Source of the DNA: Haematobia irritans
Taxonomy: Eukaryota; Arthropoda; Insecta; Diptera; Muscidae
DNA length: 64,000 bases
Assembly: GCF_050003625.1 (NCBI RefSeq)
Contig: NC_134398.1
Span: 104,569,253 to 104,633,252, forward strand
Direction of reading: 5' to 3'
A program made the translations under genes and the position numbers. The notes beneath the pieces were generated by a model. That model ran no database searches, had not been told where the DNA came from, and was given only the letters and a program-made list of their open reading frames with translations. Positions 10,280 through 25,376 of this stretch are shown piece by piece; within the stretch, counting starts at the first letter, position 1, and the number at the start of each line of letters is the position of its first letter.

Positions 10280-10945
10280 CTTTTTCATTGCTGTGACCAA
10301 AGCTCTTAAACATTGTTCCAAACATGTTCTAGATTTTTTTACACGTTGCAGTGCATTTGTTTTCAAAACCTTCAACATTAATCTCGACGGTTGTTCATGC
10401 ATTGTGGTCCCTTGACAGAAGTTAAATTCGGGATAATTGTTTGGACTTGGATACTCAGTTGGAAAAGTTATTTGTAAAACAATAACATGTCCACCAGCTG
10501 ATATGTTGAAAATTGCGAATCGTTTTATCGCATCGAGGGTATCGACTTCAACATGTGGCATGTTTGTATTTAGGAGTGAAAATTCATGATGTAAGGAACA
10601 TGTTGGCTGATCGGTTAATGAACGTGCAACAGTGGTTTCCTCTCTGTGCCGGTGAATTGATGCCCGTGATGACATCGTTATTAGTGGAGGTGATCTAGAC
10701 AATCGAATATTGTTACCCACCTCATGGGCTTGGGCGGGTAAAGAAACAGCGACTGGATGGGCTTGCACTTCAGATCGTTTATGAAAAGATGACGAATAGA
10801 TTGGTTGAAACTTTGTTGGCGTTTCAACGCGTGATTCCGATTGATAATTTTCTTGTAAGTCGTTTTCAGGTTCACATTGTTTTAACATTTTATCGTCAAT
10901 TTTCCAAACACGCAATGTTCGATCACGTGACCATGTGACCAGCTC
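10280..10945 (-). CDS. Wdr59: WDR59 exon with last WD40 blade and RWD domain
   Basis: The exon starts after an acceptor (TTTTAG, 10951-10946) and ends at a GTATGT donor. Its first 20 codons finish the propeller. A variable, S/P-rich linker of about 90 residues follows, then an RWD domain: LHHEFSLLNTNMPHVEVDTL, HVIVLQITFPTEYPSPNNYP with the RWD-typical YP..YP, and LKTNALQRVKKSRTCLEQCLRALV. RWD domains mediate protein contacts, here within GATOR2. Residues after AMKK in the open frame are intronic. Confidence 0.92.
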
Positions 10946-11579
10946 CTAAAATTCAATATGACAGTTTTTCTCACATGACAGTTTTTGAATACCACAACTT
11001 CTTACAATCTCCATTTGCTTCTCACGGTTGGGTCTCCAAGCAAAATCTAATATAACATCAGTATGTCCCACAAAAGAGCAAACTGGATCATTTTGTTTGC
11101 TATTGCTCCATAAAAGCAAGCTATTATCTCCACGACCTAAATGCGGAACAACTATGCTTACCAGGCCATTACCAATGGGCTTAAATTGTATTAAAATATT
11201 GCAAAATAATTTATTGTAAGAAATTATTATAGATTACCGTATATCGAGCCCTCCAAACTGGTGAAGTTGTTGTTATTATTTTTTCTGCTCTTCTGGGATT
11301 GTTTATATCAAAATACTTTACTGTCCCATCCTGACTAGCAGTGGCCAAACATGTTTCCCTGCGATGACTCCAATTAATACCATGTACTCTAAAAATATTG
11401 GTTCGTGAAATTCATAATAATAAATGTACTTTCAAATGGTTTGTACCGATTTTGATGTGCAGTAATGTAGTGAATGGGGCAAGAACCCTTTCGAATGTCC
11501 CAAATACGTAAATCTCCGTCATGTGCTGCAGCTAGCAAATTGCCCGAAACCCTGTTGAAACCAACTTGAGTGGCTCCCG
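10280..11579 (-). CDS. Wdr59: WDR59 (GATOR2 subunit), four internal exons
   Basis: WDR59 is a subunit of GATOR2, the lysosome-associated complex that relieves GATOR1 inhibition of TORC1 in amino-acid signalling. Four minus-strand exons read continuously across GT-AG introns: 11579-11447, 11388-11238, 11179-11006 and 10945-10280. They give WD40 blades (AAAHDGDLRIWDIRKGSCP, TASQDGTVKYFDI, DNSLLLWSNS, FVGHTDVILDFAWRP, VTWSRDRTLRVWKID), then a low-complexity linker and the RWD domain. Introns are 49-66 bases, typical of flies. The 5' exons (about the first 150 residues) and everything after the RWD domain are not visible; the donor at 10280/10279 (AAG then GTATGT) shows that the gene continues leftward. 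No frame breaks are seen. This is the only confident host gene in the window. Confidence 0.93.
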
Positions 11580-11698
11580 CTTACAAAATACAAAAAAACG
11601 GTACGAAATTAAAAAAAGTGCAATGCAAAAATGAATGAAACTGATAAAGCTGTTAGAAGACACAGATCAATTAAAGACGTATTTTAATAATAAGACTA

Positions 11699-13074
11699 CA
11701 CCAAGAAAAAAGTGCCTTCGGAACTAAAGGAAAAAATGTTCATCAATTTAGTTTAGCCAATTTATTTCCATTAAGTTAAATTTTTGTTTAAAATAATAAA
11801 ATTTACTTGCTTCAGTAAAAAATCCTAAACTTAAAGCAGTTAGGAATAGTTAATTAACTGGATTAAGGCATGGAATTTTACTAATACTGTTTTCTTCGCT
11901 GGGTATAAGAATTACTACTGAACAAGAAAATTGTATTCACTGATAACAAAGCATTCGCAAGAATAAACAAAATATGAACTAAAACCAAGTTTCCTCAAAT
12001 TTAGTAAAATTTCTTATAAAATGATAATTCTGACTTCCTTTATTATAGAAAGCTTATCATACATACGAATAACACTTGGCATAGAAAAATATTTTAGTTC
12101 ATTCGTACTAAGAAGTATTCAATCCTTTTAAAACTTAAGGAGGCATACTTGTTAGAATATAGGAAAGTTTCCTATATTTATTTTATCTATCTGTAATCGA
12201 TAACTGTCATCGATGTAATCGGTATGTTTGCGCGTGGGTTGTTTTTTTAGTTGGAATCGCGTTGTTATGGTATACGGAGGGATTGTTAAAACATAGTATA
12301 GTAAATTAATATAATAAATAATAAATAAAATATATAATATTTGTTATTTTAAAATCGTGAGAAAAAATTATGTTCGTGATGGTGTATAAAGAAAGAAAAC
12401 AGAATAATTAACCCTTCATTCGTCTTCATTTTGGAATCTTCAATTAACAGGTAACCTTCAGTGACGCAACCTTTTGTGAAAAAATTGGTTTATGATTTTT
12501 TTTATTTGTAGGTATTGACATTGTAAAAGGAAGACAAACTCGTTACGCAGCAACTTATTAAAAGTGAAATGTACAAGAAGAAGGAAAAATGCGTTTTACA
12601 GTTGATGACATTACATGGAAATTGGAAATAGTGGAATAATAAACTAATATTTCAAGGCCAGATGCTGTTGATTCTTAATACATATATTTAATATATTAAT
12701 AAAACGTGTATTTTATTAAAGAAAAAATTGCCTATATAAATAAATAAAAATGTATTTAAAAACGAAGGTAAGCAGTTCTAAGTTTGAAGTAAAAAGGTTT
12801 ACATCAAATATGTAAGATTTGTCCCAATGAATGAAAAAAGTTCAATAAAATCATTCCATATATGAATTCAATTCAGTTAAATTTTTTCATTTTGTAGTAT
12901 AGCGGTACATAAATATAGGAAAATGTTAACTAATATATGGAATGCATTCTACCTAATTTCAACGAAAATCACATTGTTTAAAAAAATAAAAATGTCTTTG
13001 GCGCAATACGAAGTTCAACTTTCTTCACAATTAGTTCAGTTTAACTTAAAGAAGGGGCCACTTTTTTCTGGGTG
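11699..13074. mobile_element. TIR element with TA target duplication
   Basis: The left end is CACCAAGAAAAAAGTGCC and the right end, read inward, is CACCCAGAAAAAAGTGGCC. TA flanks both sides (11697-11698 and 13075-13076). The terminal similarity continues loosely for about 50 bases (TTTAGTTTA...). The interior is AT-rich with no coding frame. The TA duplication suggests a Tc1/mariner-type non-autonomous element. It lies on the 5' side of the WDR59 exons and may sit in an intron. Confidence 0.65.
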
Positions 13075-13179
13075 TATAAATGTTTATTAAAGATGATGAA
13101 ATACAAAAAGGTTTTAAATTTTTTTCGTTATCAAGACGACCTTCTAATATCGTTTTGTAGAACTGGTTAGTAGTTCGGA

Positions 13180-13797
<618 letters not shown>

Positions 13798-13900
13798 CCA
13801 GTTTTTGGTTAGTAAGTTAATTTTCGTTGTGGTTACGAAAAATGAACTATATTACACTAAATTTGTTTAACTATGTTGAAGTTAAAATGGGCTGGGATTG
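13798..13900 (-). repeat. Inverted copy of the I-like LINE 3' tail
   Basis: TCCAGTTTTTGGTTAGTAAG through AAAATGGGC is the reverse complement of the end of the LINE tail at 17000-17101. It then jumps to TGGGATTGGGTTCA, another part of the same tail, so an internal deletion or template jump is present. It directly abuts the left arm of the large palindrome. Confidence 0.7.
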
Positions 13901-15508
13901 GGTTCAATAAACCAAAAGTATGGGCCTTGCACGGTAAATGGTTTGATGTGCTTAGCAGCCAATTTTCCATCTTTTTCTCTCTATTATCTTTGGTCGAAAC
14001 TAAAACATGTCAATATTTAAATCATATAGTACAGTACTACAGTATTCCGATTTGAAACAAAGTTTCACAATTTTTGAGACAACGATCTTACCGTCTGTAG
14101 ACTACAGTGTCATGGTTCCGAGGCTAAGTCGTTGTGGGAAAAAGTTAAGAGCTTATTCGACGAATGTCTTGACTTTATTTCAGTTCATGGAATTATTATG
14201 TTTGGAGAAAGTTTCCTTTACACTAATAATTTTTTGAGTATGTTAGATAATTAACTAGAAAACGGGAACAATTATACACATAAGAATACTACACTACTAG
14301 TAGTAGTAGTATTCTTTATTTTATATTACTTTTTTTTAACGTACAAACATAGATTTGTATAAACTTAAACAATTGTTACTTAGAATTAAAAACAATTTTT
14401 GCGGCAATGTATTTTACGTAGGCAGCTTGATCTAGTTTAAAATCCCAGCAAAAAAGAGTCGCCAAAAGTAGCGAACATTTTCATTTTGTCGGAAGTGGTA
14501 CAAAATTGGCGCAGAAGCGATGAATTTAACATGGGCTTGTCATAGGACGGATGTACACCATTTCAACAGCCGCTGCACTGAATTTGCATCACTTATTAAG
14601 GTGTGATTCGAATTCAGTATTTTGTGTGTGAATTAAAACATTTTGTGATATTTTGCCAAATAAATAAGTTTTTTAATTTTTTATGATTTTTAATGAAGTC
14701 TAACGCTTGTCTGTCTTAAATTATAAATTAATGTTTCTTCACGCTCGAGGTCTTTTTAAATATTTTATTTATTGTTCCCAATTTCGCGATTACGATATTG
14801 AATCGCTTCCTAGATTTATAGAAATTACATTTCATAAATATCACAGTATTAAACATTTTATAATTTAAATAAGTGTAAATAAATATTAATTACTTTAAGT
14901 TAATAATTTAAAATGGTATTATAAAATAATATAATTGTACAAAAATCGGACAGACATATCTTAATCTCATTTTACAAGTACCAGGCGAACAGAAAAATTA
15001 AAACAGCAATACAACCAATGACTTACATGTATAGTATCGACAACACAAAAATACTTAAAGCTACTGTAGATTCACTACACTCGTCAGCTGTCTGTATTGC
15101 ACTGAGTTGTTTTTACTATTGCACGATGATTATACCATGTATTTGTTGTTTCCTTTTCCGAAGCAAATGCCTGTAACAGTGAGCGATGTTTTCTGTATCA
15201 ACTTTGAAGTTCATTCGTTTGCTTGCGGTACATTGTTTATATGAAGGGTTTCTAATATAAATCTTTGGTTGTAATTATTCTCTCTTTCTAATATTCTTAC
15301 GTCGTCAAAGTTTGGGTTATGATTGTTTCTCGCACAGTGGTCCGCTAGTGCAGTTTTTGTGGTATTCGAGTTAGTGCGTAATTTAATATCCGATTTATGT
15401 CCTGAAATTCTTGTTTTTAATTTGTTTTTCGATGTTCCTACACGGTCACAGTTCGGTCCTCAAAATAATGCCAGGTGTGCCTAACGTAGTGGTCTCGCCA
15501 AAGTGTAA

Positions 15509-16441
15509 TTGGCGAGACCACTTTTCGACAAAAAGTTTGAGACTCTAATTCCCAACAGTGAGGCGTGGTGTACACGGACCCCGGGGAATAAAAGATATAT
15601 ATATTCCTACACTGATGGCTCCAAATTGGATGGACAAGTGGGTTTCGGAGTATATTCTAAAGATCTGGAACTTCGAATAGCGAAAAGATTACCTGATCAC
15701 GGTAGTGTTTTTCAGGCTGAAATATTAGCAATAAGAGAAGTGGTGAATTGGCAGAGAAGTAATGTTCCAAGCAATATTGGCATTAATATGTACTCAGACA
15801 GTCAACCTGCAATAAAATCCTTGGACTCTGTGCTCCTCAACTCTAAAACAGCTATCGACTGCCGCAAATCTCTCAATGAGATGGCTGAGCAGCACAATAT
15901 TCACCTAGTATGGGTGCCTGGCCATAGAAACATACCGGGGAACTGCGAAGCAGATGAGCTAGCAAGGCTAGGAACTACCTTACATATTCCAGGGGAACTA
16001 GTTGGTATGCCTCTGGCCACCTGCAAGCTCTTACTGCGTGAGAAGGCTGTTATGATGGCCAATATTCGATGGGAGAATTGCAAGGGTTGTAACGACACCA
16101 AGCAAATATGGCCCCATTTAAACTTAAACCGCACACTAGATATGCTAGTGTTCTCAAGGCGTCAGATAGGACTCCTGATATCTGCTATAACGGGTCGCTG
16201 CCTGATAGGCGAATTTGCAAAAACTATAGGTGCGAAGTATAATGACTATTGTATAAGCTGTAATGATGTGGAGGAAAAGCAATCAATTAAACACCTCTTG
16301 TGTGAGTGTCCTGCTTTTTGTGTAAGGCGTAAGCGAATTTTAGGAGCATATAGCTTTAGATTACTGGCGGACCTGGAAAACGTTAACTTAAGCAGTTTTT
16401 TTAATGTTTTTGGAGCAATCTGGTTGATTCCAGAAGAGTAA
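15509..16441 (+). pseudogene. LOA/I-superfamily LINE RNase H and C-terminal knuckle
   Basis: This is the C-terminal third of a non-LTR ORF2. The RNase H active-site residues are present: YSYTDGSK (Asp), FQAEILAI (Glu), MYSDSQPA (Asp) and CEADELARLG (Asp), with the WVPGH signature between them. The tail carries a C-x2-C...H-x4-C knuckle (CISCNDVEEK, then HLLCECPAF). Upstream RT and endonuclease are absent, so this is a 5'-truncated copy; the 310 codons are nonetheless open. The first codon is not a real start. The element's 3' UTR follows to about 16575 (GGTATCACAATGGACTGAAT...CTGCCACTTTAACCTAA). It is identical in protein sequence to the inverted copy at 17962-18894. Confidence 0.85.
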
Positions 16442-16499
16442 ATAATAGAGAAGGTTCAGTGGTTAAAACTAGAAGTGCCCATTGTAATAGCTACTTTTA

Positions 16500-20501
<4,002 letters not shown>

Positions 20502-21144
20502 AAACGCGTATAAGACAAGCATTGACATAGCACATAAAATTTAACATTGCGTCATTAAGAAAATTAAGTTTTTCATTAAAAAAATAACGAAACACAAATA
20601 ACGAAAAACAAATAAAATAATTACAAACATGTGTGCAACTAGCACCGTCATTTGATGTGACGCATGCCAATTTCCCATCTTCCTTGGTGTATTGTCTTTG
20701 GTTTCGACGAAACTTCTTAATTTTTATATTATTATTGTTGTTGGACCTTACCGTTTGGTAGTAATATAATAAAATATTATTTTATTGTTTATATCGACCG
20801 ATTGTAGGATACACCGATTGTAGGATACACGTAGCACGAACGGTAATACTCAACGACCGATATCCGAAGAAATAAACAATAAATACTTTTTCCAACTGAA
20901 CTCGCAAAAAATTATTCTTATAATTTCGCGCCGTAAGCGACCCACGCTAACAAACCAACGTGTATGCAGTTCGAAAGTATGTTGGATTCAACACCTGCGT
21001 GCGTACGTGTGTATAGCAAGTTGAACGGCAACCGTACTATTGATGTCTATCGGCAAACCAATGCTTACCAAATACAATAAACTTAAGGAAGATAGGAAAT
21101 TGGCTTGCGTCATACCAAATGTTGCATTTACCATGTTAGTTCCA
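20502..21144. other. Unannotated AT-rich stretch with a 17-bp tandem repeat
   Basis: No gene seen. At about 20797-20832 the 17-base word ACCGATTGTAGGATACA is present twice in tandem. The remainder is unique-looking sequence on the right flank of the palindrome. Confidence 0.5.
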
Positions 21145-21505
21145 TAGGTTAGGTTAGGTTAAAGTGGCAGCCCGATTAAGATTCGGGCTCACTTAGACTA
21201 TTCAGTCTATTGTGATACCATATTAACTAAAAGTACCTATTACATATGGGCACTTCTAGTTTCAACCGCTGAACCTTCTTGATTATTTTTCTTTGTTGAA
21301 CCAAAACATTAGCAGACTGCTTAAGTTAACGTTTTCTAGATCCGCAAGTAATCTAAAGCTATATGCTCCTAACAAAATGCAGGACACTCACACAAGAGGT
21401 GTTTAATTGATTCCTTTTCCTCCGCATCATGACAACTCATACAATAGTCATTATACTTCGCGCCTATGAGTATATATTAATGCCCACATTTTTTGGAACA
21501 TTACA
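21145..21505 (-). repeat. LOA-like LINE tail, inverted, head-to-head with the next copy
   Basis: It starts TAGGTTAGGTTAAAGTGGCA and is the reverse complement of the element's 3' UTR and knuckle codons (to about 21468). It then jumps to a short inverted piece of the RNase H region (21470-21505) and meets a forward RNase H fragment at 21506. It is therefore one arm of an imperfect inverted LINE pair. Confidence 0.75.
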
Positions 21506-21964
21506 ATGAAATCCTTGGACTCTGTGTTCCTTAACTCGAAAACCGCCATAGACTGCCGCAAATCTCTCAACGAGATGGCTGAGCAGTACAATATTCACCT
21601 AATATGGGTGCCTGGCCATAGCAACATACCGGGGAACTGCAAAGCGGATGAGTTGGCAAGGCTAGGGACTACCTTACATATTCCAGGGGAACTAGAATCT
21701 GTTGGTGTGCCTCTGGCTACCTGCAACCTCATGCTGCGTGAGAAGGCCGTTATGATGGCAAATGTTCGATGGGAGAATTGCAAGGGCTGTAACGACACCA
21801 AGCCAATATGGCCCCATTTAAACTTAAACCGCACACTAGATATGCTAGTGTTCTCGAGACGTCAGATGTCACTCCTGATATCTGCTATAACGGGTCGCTG
21901 CCTGATAGGCGGTTTTGCAAAAACTATAGGCGCGAAGTATAATTACTATTGTATCAGCTGTTAA
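21506..21964 (+). pseudogene. LOA-like LINE RNase H fragment, second locus
   Basis: Reads MKSLDSVFLNSKTAIDCRKS, then IHLIWVPGHSNIPGNCKADE and LARLG, ending in YYCISC followed by a stop. This is the second half of the RNase H domain of the family at 15509, about 93-95% similar by eye, with one insertion (GELESVG versus GELVG). The YTDGSK half and the rest of the knuckle are missing. The 3' UTR follows immediately because the end of the ORF has been deleted. Confidence 0.85.
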
Positions 21965-22226
21965 TGTGGTGTCACAATGGACTGAATAGTTTAAGTGAGC
22001 CTGAATCTTAATCGGGTTGCCACTTTAACCTAACCTAACCTAGCGGTTAAAACTAGAAGTGCCCATATGTAATAGGTACTTTTAGTTAATGTGGTATCAC
22101 AATGGACTGATTAGTCTAAGTGAGCCTGAATCTTAATCGGGCTGCCACTTTAACCTAACCTAATGCTTCTGTTTATTATTTATTTATATTACATAAACTT
22201 TAACTTTTTTATTGATTTTATTTTTA
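21964..22226 (+). repeat. Tandem pair of LOA-like 3' tails
   Basis: Two consecutive copies of the 3' end (TGGTATCACAATGGACTGA...CACTTTAACCTAACC), at 21964-22045 and 22085-22165, joined through CCTAACCTAACC. The second is followed by the same roughly 55 bases that follow the tail at 16578-16636. Confidence 0.75.
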
Positions 22227-22421
22227 TACCCTCCACCATAGGATGGGGGGTATATTAACTTTGTCATTCCGTTTGTAACACATCGAAATATTGCTCTAAG
22301 AACCCATATAGTATATATATTCTGGTTCGTGGTGAAATTCTGAGTCGATCTAAGCATGTCCGTCCGTCCGTCTGTTGAAATCACTCTAACTTCCGAACGA
22401 AACAAGCTATTGACTTGTACA
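22227..22421 (+). repeat. Dispersed fly repeat, left part, split by the errantivirus
   Basis: It begins ATACCCTCCACCATAGGATG and includes GTCCGTCCGTCCGTCTGTTG. Its other part is at 30177-30720, which ends CCATGGTGGAGGGTACATAA. The repeat ends are thus inverted (ACCCTCCACCAT / ATGGTGGAGGGT). The errantivirus inserted at TACA. Confidence 0.75.
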
Positions 22422-22908
22422 AGTTAACACCCCTAATATTAACAATAGAGGAATTTTCCATTACTTAAATTTTTGCTGACACTAAGTCTGCTCAATTTTT
22501 TCGCATCCGCTTTTAATAACCCAAATTAACATTAATTCTCAAGAAACAAAAAGCAGACTTGCTGCATTTCTTTAATAACCCAAAATAACATTATTTCTCA
22601 AGAAACAAAAAGCAGACTTGCTGCATTTCTTTAATAACCCAAAATAACATTATTTCTCAAGAAACGAAAAGCAGACTCGCTGCATTTTTCATATTAAATT
22701 CAACTCAAGTAAATTTGTTTCACAATTTCGCTGACCTTGCATTTATTTCCCTCAGGTGATGTGTGCCTTAGTTTTAAGTTATTTCTTAGCTTTATTATTT
22801 CATTAAGTTTTTCAATCAGTCTCTTCTGGAAACTCGAAATAAACGGTTGGCCACCAAGGCCAATGAAACCAAACAGAAAAGTGTTAATAAATTAACATCA
22901 ATTTAACT
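22422..22908 (+). repeat. Errantivirus 5' LTR
   Basis: 487 bases, AGTTAAC...TTTAACT, matching 29690-30176 with a constant offset of 7268 and no difference I could see. It contains three tandem units of about 60 bases (22513-22690; each with AATAACCCAAAATAACATTA and AAGCAGACTTGCTGCAT). Confidence 0.95.
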
Positions 22909-22920
22909 GGCGCCCGAGAA
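22908..22920 (+). promoter_or_regulatory. Primer-binding site of the errantivirus
   Basis: TGGCGCCCGAGAA starts at the last base of the 5' LTR, the normal place for a tRNA primer-binding site. The TGGCGCCC start resembles the lysine-tRNA type used by some retroelements; the exact tRNA was not determined. Confidence 0.7.
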
Positions 22921-23694
22921 AAAAAAGGCCGGTCCGGTGAATAAAGTGTAACACTGGCGTCCTTAAAAACCAATAATTATTAGCCCAAGAAAAAAAGAGG
23001 CCGGTCCGGTAAATAAAGTGTAATACTGGCGTCCTTAAAAATAAACTTATTAGAAGATCGGTTAGACCCCGTAGTAGTATAATTACAAACCGGCGGCATT
23101 AATGTGCCCACCTAACTGGCACTAATAACACAAAATAAAAGAAACTACGTTGTTGGCTAACATTGAAAAAAAATAATGAAAACATTGAAATAGAAAGTCG
23201 AAATCAAAAAGTTATTGTGAAAATCTAAAATTTAAAAAAAATATAAGAAGCTAAGATCAAACTGTGCTTTGTGAGAGTGCATGTTCTTAATGGTGGCTCA
23301 AATACAATAAAAAAACTAAAGAAGAATTATGTAAAAAAAAATTGTAACTGTTGCAAACTGTGCTTTGTGCGAGTGCATGTTCTTAATGTTGACTCAAATA
23401 AAATAAAAAACTAAAAAGAAGAATTAGCTAAAAAAATTGTAACTGTGACAAGAAAATAAAAACAATTGGTTGTTAACCTAACGTGAAAAAAATCATCGAG
23501 GGAAAAGAGGAAAAAATCCGAGTATAAAAAAGAAGTAAAAAAAATCAACAAAATACATCCCATACTAGAGGAAGAAAATCAAGAAGCGGAAAACCCAACA
23601 GCAGCGGCAGAAGCAATACAACAACACCAAATAAACTAAAAATAAATTATTGTAAGTTTTGTAAATTTATCTATTGCTTTATTATAAGATTAAG
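22909..23694 (+). promoter_or_regulatory. Errantivirus leader with two tandem duplications
   Basis: A non-coding leader of about 785 bases. Two internal duplications are visible. GGCCGGTCCGGT...AAAGTGTAA(C/T)ACTGGCGTCC occurs at 22929-22967 and 22999-23037 (period about 71). GTGCTTTGTG(A/C)GAGTGCATGT occurs at 23263 and 23361 (period about 98). In gypsy the leader carries an insulator built of repeated protein-binding sites; whether these repeats are comparable is inference only. Confidence 0.7.
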
Positions 23695-24912
23695 ATGGCA
23701 AACCCAAATAACCTAATAAGACCCCCTGTACTTCCCCCAAACCCCGCTCCTTCTACTTCCCAAAATGCCCAACTGAGTATAGACGATTTGACAGACCTTA
23801 TAAGAAATATATCGGTAGATGTTTTAAGGAGACAGGGCCCGCAAATTATAGAGTCCACCCTCAATCCAAACGCAGTACCTGTAAACGTAAGTGACCAGTC
23901 GATTGAGGAGAGATATAGGACAAACTTAAGCGATCTGGATAAAATACCAGACGTCGTGAAATGTTTAAAGGAATTCTCAGGTCAACCTGGAGAATTCAAT
24001 TCATGGAAGAAAAGTGTCGATAGGATTTTGGCAATTTATGAGCCACTAATAGGGACACCAAAATACTATGGTATTTTGAGCGTCATAAGAAACAAAATTG
24101 TCGGTAATGCCGACATAGCCTTAGAATCTTATAATACTCCATTAAATTGGAATGCTATTTCTCAATGTCTACTGAGTCACTACGGTGACAAAAGAGACCT
24201 CTCTACTCTCGAGTACCAAATGACGACTTTGGTTCAAGGGAATAATAGCATTCAAGAATTCTATCAGAAAGTTTACACGCATCTTTCGCTGATTCTGAAT
24301 AAATTGGGATGTCTTCAAATGGGTAATGAAGCATTGAATTTGATAACGAAATCGTATAGAGAAAAAGCCCTTGACACGTTTGTGAGGGGATTAAATGGTG
24401 ACTTGCCTCGACTCCTTGGAATGAGGGAGCCAATTGACCTTCCGCAGGCATTACACCTTTGTTTGAAGCTTGAAAACCAAAATTTCCGTACAAATCACGC
24501 TAACAATTCAAGGAAATATCAAGCACCACCAGTTCCTCCTAAACAGACATTTCATCGAAACAAAGGCCAAACGTTTTATCCACACTTAGCCCATATTCCA
24601 CAACCTAATACAAGACCGTTTCAGTCAAATATGCAAAGAAACACTAATAACCCCCCAAGGCCACCAAAGCCTCAACAAAAGCCGGAACCAATGGAGGTTG
24701 ACCCAAGCATTCATTCTCGTCGAATAAATTATATGAATAAACCGCACCAAAATAATTTTTTTGGGAAAAGGCCTCAAAATTTTCAGAGCCAGCAGCAGTA
24801 CAAACAACAAAGGACATATCACATCAATACCTCGCCAACAGGATATGAACAGGAAGAAGCGGAGCCACAGCAATTTGAAGAATTCAGCGATATTAATTTT
24901 TTAGCTTTATGA
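23695..24912 (+). CDS. gag: Errantivirus gag
   Basis: The structural capsid protein of the element. The start chosen is ATG at 23695 (MANPNN...), seven codons inside a frame that is open from 23674, because it has the better A-rich context. The protein has a proline-rich N-terminus, a helical middle (SDLDKIPDVVKCLKEFSGQP, HYGDKRDLSTLEYQMTTLVQ) like errantiviral capsids, and a basic, proline- and glutamine-rich tail. No CCHC knuckle is seen, which is common in errantivirus gag. About 405 residues, intact. The last codons overlap the protease frame through a -1 slippery site. Confidence 0.88.
   Translation: MANPNNLIRPPVLPPNPAPSTSQNAQLSIDDLTDLIRNISVDVLRRQGPQIIESTLNPNAVPVNVSDQSIEERYRTNLSDLDKIPDVVKCLKEFSGQPGEFNSWKKSVDRILAIYEPLIGTPKYYGILSVIRNKIVGNADIALESYNTPLNWNAISQCLLSHYGDKRDLSTLEYQMTTLVQGNNSIQEFYQKVYTHLSLILNKLGCLQMGNEALNLITKSYREKALDTFVRGLNGDLPRLLGMREPIDLPQALHLCLKLENQNFRTNHANNSRKYQAPPVPPKQTFHRNKGQTFYPHLAHIPQPNTRPFQSNMQRNTNNPPRPPKPQQKPEPMEVDPSIHSRRINYMNKPHQNNFFGKRPQNFQSQQQYKQQRTYHINTSPTGYEQEEAEPQQFEEFSDINFLAL
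24897..24903 (+). promoter_or_regulatory. -1 ribosomal frameshift heptamer
   Basis: T-TTT-TTA in the gag frame (codons AAT TTT TTA), nine bases before the gag stop. A -1 slip here leads exactly into the protease frame. The same heptamer type is used by lentiviruses. Downstream structure was not evaluated. Confidence 0.7.
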
Positions 24913-25376
24913 GCTCTTCGCTTCCATATTTTGCAGTTAAAGCGGAGGGCGGAAAAATCTTAAAATTTCTCGTAGACACAGGCTCTAGTAAAAATTATGT
25001 CAAACCAGAATTAGTAAAGAAACGTATACCAAATGAAACTCCCTTTTATGCTAAGTCAATTGTGGGAGACATAAAAATAGATGAACACACGTATGTAAAA
25101 CTTTTCAATTTTGATAACGAGATTAAATTCTATTTGATGGCTTCTCTAAAAACCTTCGACGGAATTCTGGGAAATGACACTCTTAGAGAACTAGGAGCAA
25201 TAATTTACACTGATAAAAATTACATGGTATTTAAAAATGGTTTTAAAATTTGCCTCAAGCAACTCTCTACTCAGAGCGTTAACTCTATAAACATCGAAAT
25301 GGAGAACTTAACTCCGGAACAAAAAGAGGTAATGAAGAACATCGTAAGCGCTCATTATGGTCTCTTCTCCGAATGA
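24903..25376 (+). CDS. pol: Errantivirus protease region of pol
   Basis: A retropepsin-type aspartic protease that would cleave Gag-Pol. The active-site motif is FLVDTGSSKNYV, and the second hallmark hydrophobic-G region is ILGNDTLRELGA. The frame is -1 relative to gag and is probably expressed by slippage at 24897-24903; an ATG at 24909 overlapping the gag stop (ATGA) is an alternative start. The reading ends at a stop at 25374-25376, just where RT sequence should continue. The downstream RT is in another frame, so this copy has a frame break near 25371. Confidence 0.85.
   Translation, partial: SFMSSSLPYFAVKAEGGKILKFLVDTGSSKNYVKPELVKKRIPNETPFYAKSIVGDIKIDEHTYVKLFNFDNEIKFYLMASLKTFDGILGNDTLRELGAIIYTDKNYMVFKNGFKICLKQLSTQSVNSINIEMENLTPEQKEVMKNIVSAHYGLFSE

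Noticed and set aside
12180..12660. Possible promoter or gene around the TTATCGATT words
   Set aside because: Lies inside the TIR element 11699-13074, and no coding frame or exon was found.
22513..22690. CRISPR-like regular repeats
   Set aside because: Three units of about 60 bases within a eukaryotic LTR, without spacers; a simple tandem repeat.
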